In this document: positions 63,941 through 64,000 of the stretch, in pieces | How positions within the stretch are numbered: the first letter of the stretch is position 1 | Layout of the letters: every line of letters begins with the position of its first letter | Assembly: GCA_021775355.1 (NCBI GenBank) | Contig: JAJFHZ010000008.1 | Coordinates: forward strand, 45,655-109,654 | From: Amylibacter sp. | GTDB lineage: Bacteria; Pseudomonadota; Alphaproteobacteria; Rhodobacterales; Rhodobacteraceae | Direction of reading: 5' to 3' | DNA length: 64,000 bases | Translations under genes and position numbers: made by a program | Notes under the pieces: generated by a model | Database searches by the model: none | The model's input: only the letters and a program-made list of their open reading frames with translations | Told to the model about the DNA's origin: nothing

Positions 63941-64000
63941 TTAAAGCAGACCAAGAATGTCAGCTTCTTTCATGATCAACAGCTCTTCGCCGTCGATAGT
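63941..64000 (-). CDS. groES: Co-chaperonin GroES, C-terminal fragment
   Basis: The last 19 residues (IDGEELLIMKEADILGLL) match the GroES C-terminus. The remainder lies beyond the window edge. It is directly upstream of groEL on the same strand. Confidence 0.95.
   Translation of the reverse strand, partial: TIDGEELLIMKEADILGLL

Overview
The window looks like the chromosome of an alphaproteobacterium of the Rhodobacteraceae (Roseobacter group), of moderate GC content. This rests on protein families and gene neighbourhoods: hisS-hisZ-hisG, DUF1150 next to Hsp20, DUF1489, SlyX, a fused sulfate adenylyltransferase/APS kinase, a coenzyme B12-dependent ribonucleotide reductase and a LuxR/LuxI pair. 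The species cannot be named from the sequence alone. No rRNA, tRNA, insertion sequence, CRISPR array or replication origin was found.

Layout. 1-880: the end of a LuxR-type regulator and an acyl-homoserine-lactone synthase whose ribosome binding site lies in a hairpin. 929-13762: metabolic and envelope genes (H-type lectin, CPA2 antiporter, old yellow enzyme, hydantoinase A, TetR/SDR pair with twin operators, AsmA, crotonase, Sel1 protein, HxlR/DUF4242 pair with a palindromic operator). 13795-18075: rimO, then accessory island A (two XRE regulators, an ImmA/IrrE peptidase, DUF1508, and a small protein with a structured RNA). 18076-23924: housekeeping (TrhA, SlyX, hisS-hisZ-hisG, panC). 23926-30300: mixed stretch with a HEPN remnant, GNAT, methyltransferase, nrdJ and a stop-interrupted abortive-infection gene. 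30380-37507: dehydrogenase, Rrf2-controlled membrane protein, MttB-like methyltransferase and the complete preQ1 operon queC-D-E-F. 37524-40230: accessory island B (second copy of the small protein and structured RNA, XRE-ImmA pair, three tiny proteins, orphan BrnA). 40404-64000: mostly core genes (FabH-like synthase, csaA, proC, CueR-like, an M24/nitrilase/racemase/GntR catabolic locus, ubiK, lgt, pgeF, lrp-trxB, sat-cysC, hsp20, purE-purK, metY, groEL and the end of groES).

Main discovery candidate: islands A and B each carry a minus-strand element of about 235 nt that ends in an almost identical intrinsic terminator hairpin and is followed at once by a gene for a 61-67 residue protein. The two proteins are related. 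Between the copies, helices are kept while their sequences change, which indicates a folded RNA. The lowest part of its long helix competes with the 5' half of the terminator stem, as in a riboswitch or attenuator. I do not recognise the RNA or the protein. Each copy lies near an XRE-ImmA/IrrE gene pair.

Regulatory themes: divergent regulator/target pairs with clear palindromes (TetR-SDR, HxlR-DUF4242, GntR), an Rrf2 gene whose start codon lies inside a 37-bp palindrome and whose mRNA may be leaderless, and a heat-shock sigma factor promoter in front of hsp20. Decay themes: frameshifted HEPN fragment, in-frame stop in an Abi_C gene, BrnA without BrnT, and an AT-rich mosaic patch inside hisS.
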